From positions 19,815 to 83,814 of the forward strand of contig CAJXRP010000016.1 of the NCBI GenBank assembly GCA_913060495.1: a stretch of 64,000 bases of DNA. The letters run 5' to 3'. The position numbers and the translations under genes were made by a program. The notes under the pieces are model-generated. The model was not told the origin of the DNA, ran no database searches, and saw nothing but the letters and a program-made list of their open reading frames with translations. Positions within the stretch are counted from its first letter, which is position 1. Every line of letters starts with the position of its first letter. Source of the stretch: an uncultured Gammaproteobacteria bacterium. Lineage in GTDB: Bacteria > Pseudomonadota > Gammaproteobacteria > Pseudomonadales > Pseudohongiellaceae. Positions 18,454-26,652 of the stretch are shown in pieces.

Positions 18454-19059
18454 ATGAATACCTCCACTACAAGCTTAGACACCGAAGAGGCTGAAGACTC
18501 AGCCGTCTCTGATGAATCCCTGTTAATAGCAGTTGGAAATACTCAGGATATTAACGCCTTCAATCAATTGTTCGAGCGCTTCTCGAAGAAGATCTTCGCG
18601 TTGGGCATGAAGCTCACACGCAACGAGCAGTTAGCCAACGACCTTATTCAAGAAGCCATGTTGAATGTTTGGCAGAAAGCACCGTTGTATGACCTAGATA
18701 AGGGGTCGGCAAAGGGCTGGATATTCACGCTGAGTCGCAACCGCTGTTTCGATATGTTGCGTAAGCAGAAACGTCAACCAAGCACTATCAGTGCTGACGA
18801 TATTTGGCCGCTCGAGTCTGGGGCTGAACCTGCCTCGGTTCATGATGATATGGCAGGGCAGCAAGTTGAGTTAAGTCTGATTGAGGGCTATTTCGATCAG
18901 CTCTCTGATCCACAGCGAGCTGTGGTTGAACAAATATATATTAAAGATCGCACACATGAAGAAGCGGCCGCTTATCTACAGATTCCTCTAGGAACTCTGA
19001 AATCGCGTCTGCGCCTTGGTGTGGCGAAACTCCGAAATTTGATTGGCGTCGACCAGTAA
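18454..19059 (+). CDS. rpoE: ECF RNA polymerase sigma factor (RpoE/ChrR type)
   Basis: A 201-residue group IV sigma factor. Region 2 is present as FNQLFERFSKKIFALGMKL...LANDLIQEAMLNVWQ with the DLIQEAM core and SAKGWIFTLSRNRCFDMLR; region 4 shows LSDPQRAVVEQIYIKDRTHEEAAAYLQIPLGTLKSRLRLG, a complete helix-turn-helix. The next gene is its ChrR-type anti-sigma factor, so this belongs to the ECF11-like group, which answers singlet oxygen or related stress. I chose ATG 18454 because a sigma-dependent promoter seems to lie at 18349-18378; ATG 18385 is an alternative that would add 23 residues. Confidence 0.9.
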   Translation: MNTSTTSLDTEEAEDSAVSDESLLIAVGNTQDINAFNQLFERFSKKIFALGMKLTRNEQLANDLIQEAMLNVWQKAPLYDLDKGSAKGWIFTLSRNRCFDMLRKQKRQPSTISADDIWPLESGAEPASVHDDMAGQQVELSLIEGYFDQLSDPQRAVVEQIYIKDRTHEEAAAYLQIPLGTLKSRLRLGVAKLRNLIGVDQ

Positions 19060-19144
19060 AAATAACCCTGTAGTGTCTATTGAGACAGTGCTTGTTACTG
19101 AGTTCACGAAAAATTGTAAAAGAAATTTGAGAAAGAGGAATGCA

Positions 19145-19852
19145 ATGAATACCGAAGTAAAACTGCACCCATCCACTGAATTGCTGAACCAGTTCATTCA
19201 AGGCGAACTGGTTACAGGAAAGAGCGTAGTCGTATCCGCGCATATGGAGCTGTGCAAATCATGCCGCGCCAAAGCTGAAGAACTGCAGGCTCATGCGGTT
19301 TCCTCATGGGTTGATCCTGGTAGCGCATTGCAATCTGATCAGCCTAGCGAAGTTGACTATTCGAGCATGCTTGCGAGTATCGTAAAGTCACCACAAATAA
19401 AGTCTGAGCCGATTGAAGAATTGGTTGAGATTGACATCGATGTGCTAAACCACAGCATTAAGTTACCTAAGGTTCTAGCCAAGGCTGCATCCGAAGGTCT
19501 GCAATGGAAGAAGGTTGCCGGTGGAATTAGTGAGGCACATCTGTTCCTGGACAATGAGACTCTTTGTGAATTTATTTACATGGCCCCTGGATGCCAGGTG
19601 CCTGTGCATACCCATCAGGGTAGTGAATCAACTCTGGTATTGGATGGTAGCTTTGAAGATGAGTTAGGCGAATACAAGGCTTCAGATTTCATTATTCGAG
19701 ACGGACAGCACAATCATCAGCCGCGCTCTAAAGAAGGTTGTCTCTGTTTTGCCGTGTTGGACAGCCCATTGAAATTCACAGAGGGCTTGGCCAGATTGAT
19801 GAATCCTATTAATAGCTACAAATTCAAGAAGGCGACTTCTAGATTAGCTTAG
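19145..19852 (+). CDS. chrR: ChrR-type zinc/cupin anti-sigma factor
   Basis: A 235-residue two-domain protein. The N-terminal anti-sigma domain has the zinc motif H-x3-C-x2-C (AHMELCKSCRAK, about residues 30-41). The C-terminal cupin domain (about 110-215) has PVHTHQGSESTLVLDGSF with two His and a Glu, and a later His in DGQHNHQPRS. In the ChrR family the first domain holds the sigma factor and the cupin senses stress such as singlet oxygen. ATG 19145 lies 85 bases after the sigma stop. The family role is well known; the actual inducer in this organism is inferred. Confidence 0.92.
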   Translation: MNTEVKLHPSTELLNQFIQGELVTGKSVVVSAHMELCKSCRAKAEELQAHAVSSWVDPGSALQSDQPSEVDYSSMLASIVKSPQIKSEPIEELVEIDIDVLNHSIKLPKVLAKAASEGLQWKKVAGGISEAHLFLDNETLCEFIYMAPGCQVPVHTHQGSESTLVLDGSFEDELGEYKASDFIIRDGQHNHQPRSKEGCLCFAVLDSPLKFTEGLARLMNPINSYKFKKATSRLA

Positions 19853-19864
19853 CACCACTTCCTT

Positions 19865-20539
19865 TTAGGCTTGAGATTTGCGCTGCGCATCGATATTCAT
19901 AGCGATAGAGATGCGCTCTCGCTTTCCAGTATAAGGCCTTACTCCGTGGCGTAACCACGCCGGAAAAACCACTAGATTGCCCCGCGCGAGTTGCAGCTCC
20001 ACCTCGTAATGTTGGGGCTGGCCATCGATTCCCATCATGCGAACCGCCGGGTTATGCATAGCCGCCATGGGAAACCTAGGATCCTCGAGGTAGAAGGCCC
20101 CACCGACATCTTCGGAACAGTCTGTTTCATCTCCCATATCCAGATAGAGCACCGCCGCCCAAAGGTTCCCAGGATGGGCATGCATGTGATTCAAGCCTCC
20201 AGCGGAGCTTATGTTAGCCCACATGCGTAGCTGCCATTGGTAACTATCCGGGCTTGCTTCCTGAAAATGAGTCATGCGTTTGGCGACATTGATCGCAGCT
20301 TCTGCGAGCTTGTTTGCTGCATCGCCTCCCCACTGCAGCATATCGGTGTCCGAATGCCAGCCGCCGAAGTTTGAACGTTTCAGACCTGAGTTTTGTTGCT
20401 GGTTCTTCCGAACACTCTTTTCCAATTCCTGCATCAGAGAATCGCCGTCCTTTAATCGGCAATACGCTATCGGAGTCTCGAAAAAGCCGACCTGTTGGGC
20501 TTCAATTCGAAGAGGGACTTGCTGTAGGGGATTCGTCAT
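19865..20539 (-). CDS. TIGR02466-like putative 2OG-Fe(II) oxygenase
   Basis: A 224-residue soluble protein. It has a jelly-roll oxygenase pattern: LNHMHAHPGNLWAAVLYLD holds the first metal His residues, GGAFYLEDPR follows, and FPAWLRHGVRPYTGKRERISIAMNI holds the distal His and the arginine that binds 2-oxoglutarate. This is the layout of the TIGR02466 family of putative Fe(II)/2-oxoglutarate oxygenases. The substrate is unknown. It converges on the chrR gene with 12 bases between stops, with no visible terminator. Confidence 0.72.
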   Translation of the reverse strand: MTNPLQQVPLRIEAQQVGFFETPIAYCRLKDGDSLMQELEKSVRKNQQQNSGLKRSNFGGWHSDTDMLQWGGDAANKLAEAAINVAKRMTHFQEASPDSYQWQLRMWANISSAGGLNHMHAHPGNLWAAVLYLDMGDETDCSEDVGGAFYLEDPRFPMAAMHNPAVRMMGIDGQPQHYEVELQLARGNLVVFPAWLRHGVRPYTGKRERISIAMNIDAQRKSQA

Positions 20540-20759
20540 AACGCTTGTGATGGTAGAACAGCAACCATTACAGAATTATGACGAGGCTTTAGAAAAAGCG
20601 CCTGTTGGTCTTGGATGACGCGCTGACTAGTTCAGCACAGGCAGAAACTGTAAAAAAACTGCAATCAAATCGTCGCATAACTGCAACATGGCAGTTCTAT
20701 CATTGCTGCACTTAATTAATTTCTTAATTTACATCTGACTAGTAGACGAAGGAGTCTAA

Positions 20760-22520
20760 ATGAAATTTAAGCGCACGAAAATGAATGCTATTGCCAGCGG
20801 TGTTGCTCTAGGACTTGCGGCGATGAGTGCACAGGCCGCAGATCAACCAACTTTAACAACGGCAGGCGCCCAGAGTAGCGCGGTTTTCACAGGAGGAGCG
20901 ACGATCAATGGTGGCGCCAGTTTTCTTGCGGCCGTTCCAGCTGACTCCGCAGTAGACTTGTTGGTAACTATCAAGCCGGCGGCAGCGGATGTGGGTAAGG
21001 CTGGTAACTTGGTAGTTATTATTAATGTGCCCGGCGCGGGATTCTTCATTCAGGATTCTTCAGGTGCTTTCGCGCCGTGGACGCAAGCTGACCCAATCGT
21101 TGCCGCTAGCTCTAAGACGCTTTCGGCTTCTGAGCCACTTACTATTTTCTCTGGCCTGGTTGGTAGCGCAGTTGGTGCGACAGGCGTCGACGTACAGGCC
21201 TTCGTAGGCTACTACACTGACTCGATTGCAAACCTGACGTATTCATCGACCCCTGCGAGTTTCTCAATCGCGGCGCCAGCGTCTTCGAGTTGTCCTGCAA
21301 ACACCACTGCGATCTCCGGTACGTTCAAAGACAAAGCAGTCTGCTCGCTAAGTGGCAGAATCGAATCCGATACACATCTGACCTCCAACTTCTCCTATAT
21401 TTTGGACGGTGCCGTATTCATCGGAGCGGACGAGGTGAGTGGTTCTAAGACTAAGCTAGTAATAGATGAAGGCACTTACGTCTTTGGTCAGCAAGGATTA
21501 AATTTTCTGACTATTGCGCGTAACGGGCAACTGCATGCGAACGGCAGTGCGAGTAAGCCGGTGATCTTCACCTACGAGGGTGACGATACCGCGACCGCTA
21601 CTACAAGTGGGCAATGGGGCGGCATTATCCTGAACGGCAACGCGCCTCTGAACGTGGGCGGCGGAACAGCCGAGGGTGAGGGCTCAACTGGACTGTACGG
21701 TGGTTCCAATTCTGCTGATAGCAGCGGTGTACTGACCTACGTACAGGTTAAATATGCAGGACAGAATATTACTGAAGACAATGAGCTGAATGGCATCGCG
21801 TTTCAGGGTACGGGTTCCGGTACCCTCGTTGACTATGTGCAGGTTCACAACAATTCTGACGATGGCATCGAATTCTTCGGCGGCACTACGAATGCGAAAC
21901 ATATCGTCTTGACTGGCAATGAAGATGACGCGCTTGATTGGACCTTCGGTTGGACTGGCAAGGCGCAATTCATTGCCATTAAACAAAACACTGCCAGTGA
22001 GCATTGTATCGAAGCAGACAACAATGGTGATAATAACGACGCGCTACCACGCTCGAATCCCACGATCTCTAACCTGACTTGTGCGGGTGCGAGCAGTGGT
22101 GGCGATGCAGGATTTAGATTGCGTGAAGGTACATCCGCGAAGATATCAAATGTAGTTATGTCTGCGCACAATGCCTATTGTCTCGACATCGACCAGACAG
22201 CAACGTTCGCCAATGCCGGCGGCTCAATTGCTGCTCTGAACGGTAACCTGACTCTGACGAACTCACGTTTAGTCACCGGTTGTCCGTTTAGCGCTAGTGA
22301 TGGAGATACCTTTTCGGTGGCGGAATTCTTCACGGCGCAAGCTGGAAGCTCCTTGGGCGAGGTCGATCTGATGGGTTCTAGCGGATGGATGAACGGACCG
22401 ATCTTAAACGCGATAAGCCCTTCGATTCCCACAGACTCTTTCTTCGACCAAGTCGACTACATCGGCGCGGTGAAAGATAGCAGCTCTGATTGGACGGCAG
22501 GCTGGACTTATTCTGACTAG
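20760..22520 (+). CDS. Secreted right-handed beta-helix-like protein
   Basis: A 586-residue exported protein with a good AAGGAG site before ATG 20760 and a signal peptide ending at AQA (about residue 26). Residues 30-175 look like a beta-sandwich; from about 175 there is a Cys-bearing segment, then Gly/Asn/Thr-rich repeats (TIARNGQLHANGSASKPVIFT, WGGIILNGNAPLN, LNGIAFQGTGSGT, VDYVQVHNNSDDGIEFFGGT) of the parallel beta-helix kind. Similar proteins are known next to TonB receptors in Shewanella-like bacteria, by my recall. The function is unknown; it may bind or process the ligand of the receptor that follows. Confidence 0.7.
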   Translation: MKFKRTKMNAIASGVALGLAAMSAQAADQPTLTTAGAQSSAVFTGGATINGGASFLAAVPADSAVDLLVTIKPAAADVGKAGNLVVIINVPGAGFFIQDSSGAFAPWTQADPIVAASSKTLSASEPLTIFSGLVGSAVGATGVDVQAFVGYYTDSIANLTYSSTPASFSIAAPASSSCPANTTAISGTFKDKAVCSLSGRIESDTHLTSNFSYILDGAVFIGADEVSGSKTKLVIDEGTYVFGQQGLNFLTIARNGQLHANGSASKPVIFTYEGDDTATATTSGQWGGIILNGNAPLNVGGGTAEGEGSTGLYGGSNSADSSGVLTYVQVKYAGQNITEDNELNGIAFQGTGSGTLVDYVQVHNNSDDGIEFFGGTTNAKHIVLTGNEDDALDWTFGWTGKAQFIAIKQNTASEHCIEADNNGDNNDALPRSNPTISNLTCAGASSGGDAGFRLREGTSAKISNVVMSAHNAYCLDIDQTATFANAGGSIAALNGNLTLTNSRLVTGCPFSASDGDTFSVAEFFTAQAGSSLGEVDLMGSSGWMNGPILNAISPSIPTDSFFDQVDYIGAVKDSSSDWTAGWTYSD

Positions 22521-22531
22521 CCCTGCTGTTG

Positions 22532-22572
22532 AGCTCAGTAAAGCAAGGCGGTATAGGTCTGCTTTACTGAGC
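22532..22572 (+). terminator. Stem-loop between beta-helix gene and TonB receptor
   Basis: A perfect twelve-base inverted repeat (GCTCAGTAAAGC at 22532-22543 and its complement at 22561-22572) with a 17-base loop. There is no T tract behind it, so it is a weak or rho-assisted terminator, an mRNA-stabilising structure or an attenuator. Confidence 0.5.
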
Positions 22573-22779
22573 CCACGAACAAAAATCTCGATTTATTCTA
22601 TTTTATTTCTTGGGGGCGCTCGTCGTCCCTATTTTTTTGCCAACAATTTCAGTTCCTCTAAGAAATCATCGCAGAAAGATTACTATTGAAATATTTCTGC
22701 AATGTAACTGAAATATCACTGTCACAGAGTCGCAATAAACTACCTGCTTCAAAACAATTTACTAATTGGAGCAAACCAA

Positions 22780-25305
22780 ATGACCAATCAAAGGGCGCCA
22801 CTAAAACTCCTGACTATCGCCATTACTTCAGCGCTCAGTGCTGCGGCTATGGGGCAGGATGCGCCTCAGATCGAGGAGATCGCTGTTATTGGTCAGTTTG
22901 TTCCCGATGAAAAGCGTGCTACATCTTCGGTCTCTAATGTCGTCGGCTCCGAGCAGTTTCAGCGCTCTGGTGATACCAATATCGCAGAAGGGCTAAAACG
23001 CGTCTCTGGGCTGAGTACAGTAGGTGGCAAGTTCGTCTATGTGCGTGGCCTTGGCGAGCGCTATTCGACCACTCTTCTTAATGGAGCAATTCTACCGAGC
23101 CCTGAACCGATTAACCGCGTTGTTCCTCTCGATTTATTCCCGACAGCGATACTCGACAGCGTGTTAGTGCAGAAAACCTATTCCGCACAATTTCCCAGCG
23201 AATTCGGTGGTGGTGTGTTGCAGTTGCGTACCAAGAAGTCGACTGACGAATTTTTCTGGAACATGTCTTCGTCGGCAGGCCTACAGCAAGGTGTGAACTT
23301 CAATGATGGTTTCACCTCATCTGGCGGCAGCAAGTCTTGGCTGGGCTATGACGATGACTACCGAGGTTTACCAGATACGCTCAAGCAGGCGACCGCAAAC
23401 GGACAGGAGCTGCGCAGAGAGAGCCAGTTTTTAGGTAGCGGTGGCTATTCTCCAGAGGAGCTGCAAATTATTGGTCGCAGCATACGAAACGATTACAGCG
23501 CGGATTCAGAGTCTCTGCCCGCCAATTTCAAATTCGCCACATCATTCGGCAATTATCATGAACTTAATAACAAGGGTGCACGGGTAAATTACCTGGCTGC
23601 CATCAACTATTCAAATTCATGGGATACGAACGAGATTGAGCGCAACAACTACCGAACAAGTAACGCGGGGCTGGAAATAGGAGACGATCTAGACTTCGTG
23701 GGCACCGAGCATAGCGTGGACATAAGCAGTATCTTCACCGCCGGCATAGACTTCAACGACAATCACAATATTCGGACTACCAGCGTAGTGCTACGTAAGA
23801 CCGACGACACCGTCTCACAAACTAGTGGTAATCTCGCAGAGGAAGACTTTATTCGATTGACGCAGCTGGAATGGGTTGAACGTGAGTTGTTTTCCAACCA
23901 AGTGCAAGGGGATCACTATTATCCTGACTTTAATGAGCTAGTCGTAAACTGGCGTTATAGCAAGGTGAAGGCTGAGCGCGACGCACCGGACGATAGGGTG
24001 TACCGCTATGATCAAGAATCCGATGGCAATTTCAGATTCTCTACTCGTGCCGATGGCAATGTAAGACGCTTCAGTGTGTTGGACGATGATGCCGAAGACT
24101 TCGCTGTTGATCTAGCCATGGTTTTCTACGGGCCGATGGATTCTATAATCACTACCAAGGCGGGCTACGTTCACAATGAGAAGCAGCGCGAATCAGAAGT
24201 GCGTCGCTACTCTTTCTTCGATCAGGGCAGTCTCGCATTCAATGAAGACTTATTGACGTTGCCACTGGAAGAGATTCTGGCGCCAGCGAATATCGACCCC
24301 GATGGTTTCGAGCTGAGGGAATTTACTCGACCCACTGACAACTACAATGCAACAAATGAATCTGATGCTTTCTATGGCGAAGTCGAATTCAACTTCGATG
24401 ACAGGTTCCGTATTAATCTTGGAGCTCGGCAAGAAGACTTCACTCAGAATGTTAGAACGTTCGATCTGTTTCGAGATGTAGAGGTGAATGCCGCGCAAGA
24501 GAATAAAGATATTCTTCCTGCATTTACGGGCACTTATATCAACGGTGATCATCAGTTTCGAATAGCTTACAGCGAGACCTTGTCACGGCCTGACTTTCGT
24601 GAGCTGTCACCGGCTGCGTTCACCAATCCAGTTACTGGTAGAGAGGTTGTGGGAAACCCCGACCTGAAGATTGCCAACATAACCAACTATGACTTTCGTT
24701 GGGAGTGGTATTTCGGCTTCGGCGACTCAATGTCTCTCGGTTTGTTCTACAAGGAATTCGAGAATCCGATCGAATCAGTAGTGCAGCCTGGTGCGGAAGC
24801 AAGGCAGACATTTGCTAATGCCGCGGCGGGTGAGAATGCGGGTGTAGAATTTGAGATATCCAAACGTCTCGGTTTCCTCGGCGATCGCGGGGAAGACTTC
24901 TACGTTCAGACTAATATCGCCTTTATCGATTCCGAAGTAACTATTGCCGAGAAAGACCGCGGCATTCTTACTAGTACATCTCGTGCATTACAGGGGCAGT
25001 CGGATTGGTTGTTCAATGCTCAGATAGGCTATGAGCCGTTCACGGGCACCACGGCAACACTGCTTTACCACTATTTCGGTGAGCGTATCAGCGAGGTGGG
25101 CATTGAAGGCGCTCCTGATCTAATTGAGCAGCCTTTCGGTGAGCTAAATACCGTCTTCATGCACGAGTTCACTGAGAGCTGGAGAATGACACTCAAGGGC
25201 AAGAACCTTCTGGATGAGAAGAGTGAGGTCACGCAGGGCGGCTTCATCACTACCGGGTTTAATCGCGGCAGAGAGCTTAGCCTACAGGTGGACTATCGCT
25301 TCTAG
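22780..25305 (+). CDS. TonB-dependent receptor
   Basis: An 841-residue outer-membrane receptor. A signal peptide is followed by the plug: QIEEIAVIGQF with a TonB-box-like start, then GLKRVSGLSTVGGKFVYVRGLGERYSTTLLNGA, a distinctive motif of one receptor group. The barrel ends with SLQVDYRF, the usual aromatic C-terminus. GGAG lies 12 bases before the ATG. It follows the secreted beta-helix gene and precedes phoB, so phosphate-related or organophosphate uptake is possible but not shown. The ligand is unknown. Confidence 0.92.
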   Translation: MTNQRAPLKLLTIAITSALSAAAMGQDAPQIEEIAVIGQFVPDEKRATSSVSNVVGSEQFQRSGDTNIAEGLKRVSGLSTVGGKFVYVRGLGERYSTTLLNGAILPSPEPINRVVPLDLFPTAILDSVLVQKTYSAQFPSEFGGGVLQLRTKKSTDEFFWNMSSSAGLQQGVNFNDGFTSSGGSKSWLGYDDDYRGLPDTLKQATANGQELRRESQFLGSGGYSPEELQIIGRSIRNDYSADSESLPANFKFATSFGNYHELNNKGARVNYLAAINYSNSWDTNEIERNNYRTSNAGLEIGDDLDFVGTEHSVDISSIFTAGIDFNDNHNIRTTSVVLRKTDDTVSQTSGNLAEEDFIRLTQLEWVERELFSNQVQGDHYYPDFNELVVNWRYSKVKAERDAPDDRVYRYDQESDGNFRFSTRADGNVRRFSVLDDDAEDFAVDLAMVFYGPMDSIITTKAGYVHNEKQRESEVRRYSFFDQGSLAFNEDLLTLPLEEILAPANIDPDGFELREFTRPTDNYNATNESDAFYGEVEFNFDDRFRINLGARQEDFTQNVRTFDLFRDVEVNAAQENKDILPAFTGTYINGDHQFRIAYSETLSRPDFRELSPAAFTNPVTGREVVGNPDLKIANITNYDFRWEWYFGFGDSMSLGLFYKEFENPIESVVQPGAEARQTFANAAAGENAGVEFEISKRLGFLGDRGEDFYVQTNIAFIDSEVTIAEKDRGILTSTSRALQGQSDWLFNAQIGYEPFTGTTATLLYHYFGERISEVGIEGAPDLIEQPFGELNTVFMHEFTESWRMTLKGKNLLDEKSEVTQGGFITTGFNRGRELSLQVDYRF

Positions 25306-25500
25306 CGCTCCATTTGCTGCTTAGCACGCTTGGAAATTCTGCGATCTTTGTATAAAAAACTTGTAGAAACAATGGGTTATGGGCAGTTTTAGTGCGTAAA
25401 TAAATCTTGAGTCGGTGCCTGACCGTCACGTAATTGTAATATACTACTGGTTAAATGAAGGTAGTTTTACCGCTCATTAAATAAAGTTATTGGTATCCAG

Positions 25501-26211
25501 ATGCCCGAATCCACAATATTGATCGTCGATGATGAAGCTGCAATACGCGATATGGTCGGCATTACTCTCGACCTAGCAGGTTTTAGCAGCATCAGTGCCG
25601 CAAATGCCCATGATGCGCACGTATCAATAATCGATAAGAAGCCAGACTTGGTGCTCCTCGATTGGATGTTGCCGGGGGGCAGCGGTATCGAATTGGCACG
25701 CAGACTGCGTCGCGATGAGATCACCACAAACCTCCCTATTATTATGCTCACGGCGAAAACCAGCGAGGACAATAAGGTGCAGGGCCTCAGCGAGGGTGTT
25801 GATGATTATGTAACGAAGCCTTTCTCCCCGCGGGAGCTGGTCGCACGCATCAAGACTGTGCTGCGCCGCGTGGATGGCAAGCAGAAGAATAAGGTGCTTC
25901 GTGTTTTTGATCTGCAGCTCGACCCCACTAGCCACCGTACCTCCATCGAAGATCAGCCTATAGAAATGGGCCCTACGGAGTTCCGTCTTCTGAAGTTCTT
26001 TCTCTTGAATCAGGAGAAGGTGTTTAGCCGCGATCATATACAAAACGCGGTGTGGGGCGGTAATGTCTATCTGGAAGAGCGGACTATCGACGTGCACATC
26101 CGTCGGCTGCGCAAGGCTCTATCTTCAATCGAAGGCACCTCAATCGATTACGCCAAATTAGTACAGACTGTGCGCGGGGCGGGCTATCGCTTCTCCGTAC
26201 GTCAGTCTTAG
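25501..26211 (+). CDS. phoB: OmpR/PhoB-family response regulator
   Basis: A 236-residue two-domain response regulator. The receiver domain has the acidic pair DD at about 10-11, phosphoacceptor Asp54 in LLDWMLPGG, the Thr/Ser switch in MLTAKT and the Lys in VTKPFSPRE. The C-terminal winged helix includes ERTIDVHIRRLRKAL and RGAGYRF. The high similarity pattern (LLDWMLPG, ITLDLAGF) points to PhoB, the regulator of phosphate starvation genes. No phoR sensor is adjacent. It is 195 bases downstream of a TonB receptor on the same strand. Confidence 0.85.
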   Translation: MPESTILIVDDEAAIRDMVGITLDLAGFSSISAANAHDAHVSIIDKKPDLVLLDWMLPGGSGIELARRLRRDEITTNLPIIMLTAKTSEDNKVQGLSEGVDDYVTKPFSPRELVARIKTVLRRVDGKQKNKVLRVFDLQLDPTSHRTSIEDQPIEMGPTEFRLLKFFLLNQEKVFSRDHIQNAVWGGNVYLEERTIDVHIRRLRKALSSIEGTSIDYAKLVQTVRGAGYRFSVRQS

Positions 26212-26652
26212 CCCTCCTTTTTATACCCCGTAAGTAAGATCAGCCATTTTAAAGCGTCGCTCCATTCGCGCTGAGGTAGCTCTGCCTGCGACCTTGCTCA
26301 CCCTTAATTGAAGGGAATAGTGGCAGATAGGACGCAACCCACCCTAGAATTTGACGAGATTTTACTGAGTAATTCTCTGCAAAGTCTGATACAGAACCCG
26401 CAGAATACTCCTACAACGCCCTACTTTTGGGCAAATTTTAGTAACTGAATACTGAAAGAGCCAAAAAAGGGCGAAAATGGCCTAAATTTATCAAATTGTT
26501 ACAGGTGTTACTGTTTGTTTCTAAGTAACAGGTGTAGAATCCGCGCCACGTAATTCATAGTCTATGAATTGCATAAATCAAAATAAGAAATCTGGATACG
26601 GAGCCTCGCGGTTTTGGTCTGGATTTTCACTTATCTAAGGGGGAACATTTAA
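26212..26652 (+). promoter_or_regulatory. Long leader/promoter region with ACAGGTGT repeats
   Basis: This 441-base stretch has no supported gene. It holds the promoter of the highly expressed TonB receptor. Two direct copies of ACAGGTGT at 26501-26508 and 26528-26535, spaced 27 bases, sit in an AT-rich stretch; GTTAC and GTAAC form an inverted pair around them. An AGGGGGAA ribosome-binding site precedes the ATG. No riboswitch family could be recognised. Confidence 0.5.

Noticed and set aside
25306..25500. Pho box upstream of phoB
   Set aside because: Only a poor match (CTGACCGTCACG...) to the CTGTCAT direct-repeat pattern; not strong enough to call.
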